Positions 59,028-64,000 of a stretch of 64,000 nt of DNA are shown here, one piece after another. The translations under genes and the position numbers were made by a program. The notes beneath the pieces were generated by a model that saw nothing but the letters and a program-made list of their open reading frames with translations, made no database searches and was not told the DNA's origin. How positions within the stretch are numbered: position 1 is the first letter of the stretch; every line of letters begins with the position of its first letter. This stretch comes from Arctopsyche grandis (lineage: Eukaryota > Arthropoda > Insecta > Trichoptera > Hydropsychidae): NCBI RefSeq assembly GCF_051622035.1, contig NC_135362.1:16591501-16655500 (forward strand). Reading direction: 5' to 3'.

Positions 59028-59465
59028 ATATTTTTTCTTTAAATTTTACAAATTCCGGAAAATCCAAATACCGTTTTAATTCATAATTGTTTATTGAATC
59101 AATTTGTATAGACAATGCATGAAAAGTATGTCGGTTTAATACAGATTGGAGCTTTCATTAAAATTCGTGGGTTCAAATTCCGACGGGAAACGAAAAATTT
59201 ATTCTATTTCTATCCACGAGTACGTCCATGAGTACGTCTATCGCTGCTGTGAAGATCTGGAATGGTTTTTAAATCCAAATCCACCGTGTCCTGTTAGAGT
59301 TCACCAATTTATTTACCTTACATAATTGTTTCAATAATATCGGCGTCCTCTCATTCTCTTGGAATTTCGGTTAGCCTGATTTTTTTACTGTTGCAAACAT
59401 GCATACGCTTCCGATTTGTAATTAATGTGTAATGAGTTCGGATTTGTACTTATATTTCGCAGTTT
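59028..59465. other. Non-coding stretch
   Basis: Nothing is recognised. GTGGGTTCAAATTCCGACGG at 59168 slightly resembles a Pol III B box but has an extra base. Confidence 0.35.
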
Positions 59466-60320
59466 TTTCTATTCTCCTGTGACACGTACCAATTTGATGG
59501 TTTCGTTGCCTGTTGCAAGGGGCATCGAGCTCCTCAACCAGATTTCTATTAACTTGGATTTGCTTAATATAAAATATGCTAATCTGGTTTAGGGCAGTAG
59601 CGTGCGGTGAAATTATCTCTCTTTTTGTTGTACAGCCTTACTTAATGTGCGCGAGCAGGATACAAGGGGAACCAGAGAAATGTTATAATAATAGAAGCGC
59701 CCTTTCGAATATATTTCTTGTTTCAATACACGCGTACCATAACTACGCAATATTGTACGCGTATGCGTATGCAAGCTGTCGCCAAGACGCTTTCATGAAA
59801 ACTTTCATATACGATGTTAATTGAATAACATGTTACTTAAATGATCAATTTACTTATACAAATGTATCCCATGTTGTTTATTGTGTGTTTTTGAATGCAT
59901 CGTGCAATTTTTAACGATGCACTAGCCCGTTGCCCTTGTCCAGAGAAGTTTTTATCGTACATATGTACATACGTCGACCACCAAGCGTCAAATACGACTG
60001 ATGCTAAAATTATTTAGGATTGTCTGTGGACAATCGTCACTTGACAACAATATAAAGACTAAAGTCACTTCTATTATTATTCTAACATTTCTCTAAGGGG
60101 AACTGCCTGTTCCTCTTGTATCCTGTTCGCGCACATTAAGTAAGGCTGTACGACAAAAAAGAGAGAGAATTTCACCGTACGCCACTGGTTGAGGGATTGT
60201 CTAATTTGTTTTGTTTTCATTTTTACTGTTATATACTTTTTTTCTCTTATTGTCTAGCCATAGTGACGACCTGGAATTACTTTGTAATATCACTGTGGCA
60301 AAATTGTAAAAAAATATATA
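59466..60320 (+). mobile_element. LINE 3' end, jockey/CR1-like, copy 3, split by a hAT-type element
   Basis: 59466-59594 encodes FFYSPVTRTNLMVSLPVARG, then IELLNQISINLDLLNI, the same tail as at 8.1 and 22.8 kb. The remainder (60188-60320) resumes with GTTGAGGGATTGTCTAATTT and the 3' UTR CATAGTGACGACCTGGAATT. The two halves join exactly across the inserted element when compared with copy 2 (CTGGTTGAGGGATTATTTAA). Confidence 0.78.
59595..60187. mobile_element. hAT-type MITE, 593 bp, long terminal inverted repeats
   Basis: The left arm opens CAGTAGCGTGCGGTGAAATT. The right arm inverse opens CAGTGGCGTACGGTGAAATT. Pairing continues for about 85-90 bp (TACAGCCTTACTTAATGTGC, GCGAGCAGGATACAAG). Target octamers GTTTAGGG (59587-59594) and GTTGAGGG (60188-60195) differ at one base. 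No transposase frame. Confidence 0.85.
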
Positions 60321-60492
60321 AAACTACAATATGTATTGAGTAGCATCGATTTAGGGTGAACTGTAATGGGATTATGACATCACTAACACTTCCATGTAAT
60401 CGTCTTTTTCATGAATGAAAAGTGCATTTTTTATTCAGTCTTAATTTTTCTTACAGTTGGATGTGTGAAATGTGAATTAAGTGCGCTAAAAA
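60321..60492. other. Upstream region of the candidate membrane-protein exon
   Basis: It is AT-rich with no clear TATA or initiator. An in-frame TAA at 60487-60489 precedes the candidate ATG. Confidence 0.35.
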
Positions 60493-60668
60493 ATGGAAGT
60501 ATTGTGCGGCCGATACAAATTCGGAAACGGAAGTGAGGGAGATGGCGCCCCTCGACCGGAAATCGAGATCAGTTGCTACCTTGAGCTGTCGGCGGCTGGG
60601 GCAGCTGTCGTCTTCTTCGTCCTGTCTATCATCATTACTGTCATCGTGCGACGACGTGGATACTATGG
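60493..60668 (+). CDS. Candidate first coding exon of an unidentified single-pass membrane protein
   Basis: The ATG at 60493 has a strong context (AAAAAATGG) and an in-frame TAA two codons upstream. The 58-codon frame reads MEVLCGRYKFGNGSEGDGAP, then RPEIEISCYLELSAAG, then a hydrophobic run AAVVFFVLSIIITVIV (about residues 33-52) closed by RRRGYYG. It ends TATGG followed by GTGAGA, an excellent splice donor in phase 2. The exon is GC-rich compared with its surroundings, as coding exons here tend to be. By the positive-inside rule the short N-terminus faces out and the rest is cytoplasmic, as in synaptotagmin-like or other signal-anchor proteins, but I recognise no specific family. No second exon was found in the remaining 3.3 kb. 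Confidence 0.5.
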
Positions 60669-63600
60669 GTGAGAGACCATTATTGAGCTTGTCTCATTTT
60701 ACCCTGCTAAATGTTCATATAAATTTATATAGCGTTGTATAGTACATTTATATTGTTACATTTAGGTATATTCAATTTTATGACATGCATATGTACTAGT
60801 TTTTCCAGCCGACTAAACATGGTTTATCTAATAGTAAACATTCATTTGTTTTTTTATTTAATTTATTTGAATATTTAACGACAGCCAATCAGAAACGAAT
60901 TTGACGACAGCCAATCAAAAACGAATTACACACACACAACGAACGGTCTTTATTTTAAAAATAAAATACATATACATACATATATATGAAGGTTTTAATG
61001 TTCAAATTTATTTTCCACAATAAGGCTTCAAAACATATGTAGGTTTTATTTTCGGCGTGGATAGTTATGTGAACATCCATTTTTTAAGAAAATGAATTTT
61101 TAGTCGTACAATAAACTTTCTCGGTGGAAAAATGGTTTTTCTCGCTGCCGTTTTTTTGTGAAAATAATAAAATTGCATGCGTTTTTTTATGACTGAATCT
61201 GAAATTTTCCACCATATGTTTGCGTTTTTCCTTATATTTATCGGATTACAAGTTCTTTTATTAATAGCAATTGGAATAAAATGTTTTTTTTTTTTATTAT
61301 TAATTGATTATGCTTTTGTCCTCATACATATTTTACGGATTACAAGTTCTTTTATTACCAAAAATTGTGTAATTTATATTTATATCGACAATTTAACGTC
61401 GGTTTATACTTTTCAAGACGTCAAATCAACCATACGTATAATGGAATTTGGCGCAAATTTCAGTGTTATCGTTTACAAATTCGCGTGTGGGCGAAGCTCC
61501 AGCAAAATCTTATCAATTTTGACGGCTTACACGAACATCATAAATGTATAATTTCGGTTCCTTTGCCTCAATTTAAAACTGGGTGATTTATGATTTCTTT
61601 ATGGGAATGAATGGGACGAGGGTACCGTGGGCCCGTCATCCGGAAAATGAGTAATGGAGGGAATACCAAACCGACCTCTTTTGTAATGAAAAGCTTCCAT
61701 AAAAAGGAAAAGCGGTGCAGTGGATGCTCCACATATCTATATTCGGAGATAATGGATATCTCTTGTATCGCATGTAGAAATAAAAAAAAATCATTTGACA
61801 ATACGACGCGCCAACAAGTAAAGCGAATGGGGCCAACAGTTTACATATCAATTTGGTGTACATGTTTTTGTATGAATTTAAAAACAATTCGTATTTGAAT
61901 TATCAACATTTTTTGTAGCTGTAGGGTTAGGAGAGCATTTTTCACACGCATAATGTCTCACCAAAGTTACATATAAGTGAGGTGTTTTCTCAACACGACA
62001 ATTCCATTAGCAATGTGCGTGCGTATCGCGAGATATTCAAAACGTGTATGTAAATAATCTTATTAGATACATATTTCTTTATCTTCACTTGTATCTTATA
62101 TTCTATAAGTTATACGTATACATGTATGTGTGTATGTATATATAAAATTATCAGAAAATTTAATTAACTTGGATAGTTAACAATTCAACCAAAAACTTAT
62201 AATTGTATAAGGAAATAATGTATATGTAAATTTGTTCGTTATTTGGGGTTTGTTGATATTCATATGTACATCTACATATGTGTTACAGTCCAAGTGTACA
62301 TTTCGTTCGTTCATAAACAAACCTACTAGTTTGTTCATACACGAACCAATCTGGTCAGTTTTAGTGTAAGTACACAAAAGATCGAATTGACATCCGAACT
62401 ACATAATACAATGTAGTTTGTTCATGCACAAACTATTAATCTTAAATTTAAACATTTTCAGGCGTTTATCCCATCCTCTATGTATATATATTATATGCTT
62501 ACCCTGGGTTGAAATATTTTATTTAAATATTAGCAGAAACGGGAATAATAGCAACGTTGTAATGCGGTTTCCTTAGGATTTTCCTTTTGAATACTTCGCA
62601 TTTTGACTTTAAGTTTCATTGTGACACCTGGTGTCTATTTGAAGATAGCTTTTGACTGTACGCATTTAAACCAGGGGCTTCATTTGGGGGAGCGGGGGGC
62701 TGGGGTGGGCGACCGCCTCCCCCCCCCTAGAGTTGAACGGGACTTTCCGAGTTGTTTCATATATTATTATGAATTTGTGCTTAATATATTATTGTATGTT
62801 TAATATATTATTATGAATTTGTATGAAGTGCAGTGGTGTACCGTGCACTTCATAAAAATGTACCGTGGAGCAACAGATTGATGCTTGTTGCAAGTGCACC
62901 GCGAAAAGCTTGTAAAAGCAGAAGAATCAGCGAAATTGTGAAAATAGGATTCATTCGTTTCATAAATGAAAACAAAATGGTGAATCAATATCTATGCTGA
63001 ACTTACCGAGCGTACTACAGGACAAGATGTGTTTGATTATATTTCTTCATATTTATAAGAATTTAAAATGTCATGAGAGTTATGTGTAGGAATGTACGGA
63101 TGGTGCTCCGTCAATAGTAGGCTCATTTAAAGGATTTGTTACCCTTGCAAAGACAAGAAACCCTAATATTACATATGTATACATATGTAGATATCTACGC
63201 ACTGAGATTACATAGAGAATCTCTGGTTTCGAAAAAATTACCAGCAGGACTAACACGTGTACTAGACCAAGTTGTAAATATGGTAAACTTCATCAAGTGA
63301 AGACTTTTAAAAACACGCATTTTTAAAAACATTGCATTTTTATGTAAGCTAAGTACAAATGTTTGCTTTTTCACACTGAAGTCAGGTGGTTATCTAGGCG
63401 TTAATTTTTATGCCGATTCATTGAACTTAGAATGAACTGTTAAATCTTTTTCTAAAATTAAGGTATGCATGATTTTGTAAAATGTCTTCAGAATGATGAT
63501 TGGTGTGTTAAAATGGCATATTTAGCAGATATTTTAATTACTTAAATAACGCTAACATAAGCGTTCAAGGAAATTTAAGGTTCAAGTTCAACGAAAACTT

Positions 63601-64000
63601 TTTGACATCCACTGACAAATTGACAGAATTTCGGAAAATAATAACTTTTTGGAAAAATCGAGTAATAGAGAAAAATACAGTATTGTATAAGTATGTATAT
63701 TTCCTTCACTTAACGAAATCATTGCCGAGAGAATTATTTCTCCTATAACAGAACGTTAAACTTTATTGGAAGAAAAGATTGCAAATTATTTTCCTTCCTT
63801 AAATATAAAAAAAATTATGACTGGATACGAAATCCATTTTCTACGATTGATACATATGTGGATTTTCATACCCAGAAGAAGAATTGGTCTCCTTGTGGAC
63901 GGATCGTACTCAAAAATATTGAATTTTCCGAAATGACAATTGGATTATTGTCCAAGAGGAATATCCAGTTCTCTACATGAGGGCACTGAAAATTAAGTTG
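60669..64000. other. Non-coding stretch to the right edge
   Basis: If the exon at 60493 is real, this is its intron. It contains a 26-bp tandem pair with CGACAGCCAATCA (60878-60927), a partial relative of the 10.5-kb MITE (about 62282-62450, TTACAGTCCAAGTGTACATT) and a GC-rich repeat-like patch at 62672-62745 (GGGGGAGCGGGGGGCTGGGG). No exon is recognised. Confidence 0.4.

Noticed and set aside
1..64000. CRISPR arrays, bacterial operons, rRNA or viral genes
   Set aside because: The regular short repeats here are microsatellites or transposon arms without unique spacers, and the gene structure is eukaryotic throughout.

Overview
This is a eukaryotic window, almost certainly insect nuclear DNA. 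It is AT-rich, has short GT-AG introns, carries many (CATA)n/(TATG)n arrays, and is dense with degraded LINE, DNA-transposon, Helitron-like and LTR copies. The order cannot be fixed from sequence alone. No bacterial operon, CRISPR array, rRNA gene or canonical tRNA gene was seen.

Host genes. (1) The minus strand at 31.86-31.98 kb carries the first coding exon of an outspread/MPRIP-type gene, read from the motif [14 protein letters not shown]. No further exon was recognised between it and the left edge, so most of 1-31.86 kb is best read as one very large intron holding only transposon debris and a few GC-rich islands. (2) The plus strand at 40.28-44.45 kb carries a complete, intact 11-exon peroxisomal acyl-CoA oxidase (ACOX3-like, 687 residues) ending in the peroxisomal signal SKL. 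A TATA box and an arthropod initiator lie just upstream. (3) The plus strand at 60.49-60.67 kb carries a candidate first coding exon of an unidentified single-pass membrane protein. It ends in a strong splice donor, and the rest of the gene would lie inside or beyond the right edge.

Mobile DNA. 1-31 kb holds LINE 3' ends (jockey/CR1-like and RTE-like), two Helitron-like copies in opposite orientation (11.76 and 19.46 kb), several palindromic MITEs and a GC-rich block with tRNA-like Pol III boxes. 32.8-40.0 kb holds a hAT relic, a PIF/Harbinger-like element flanked by two Helitron-like ends, and a foldback element with tandem-repeat arms that ends about 240 bp before the acyl-CoA oxidase transcription start. 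49.3-54.05 kb is a nest: a Tc1/mariner-type element with an apparently intact transposase interrupted by one 86-bp intron sits inside a pogo-like element, which lies between two oppositely oriented solo LTRs of one family. 56.0-60.3 kb holds two hAT-type elements with 8-bp target duplications, one carrying a nested MITE and one splitting a LINE copy.

The outspread-like gene (leftward) and the acyl-CoA oxidase (rightward) are divergent, about 8.3 kb apart, with transposons between. Nothing links their functions beyond position. I found no convincing new multi-gene system; the most unusual item is the intron-bearing Tc1 transposase with a DD35E spacing.
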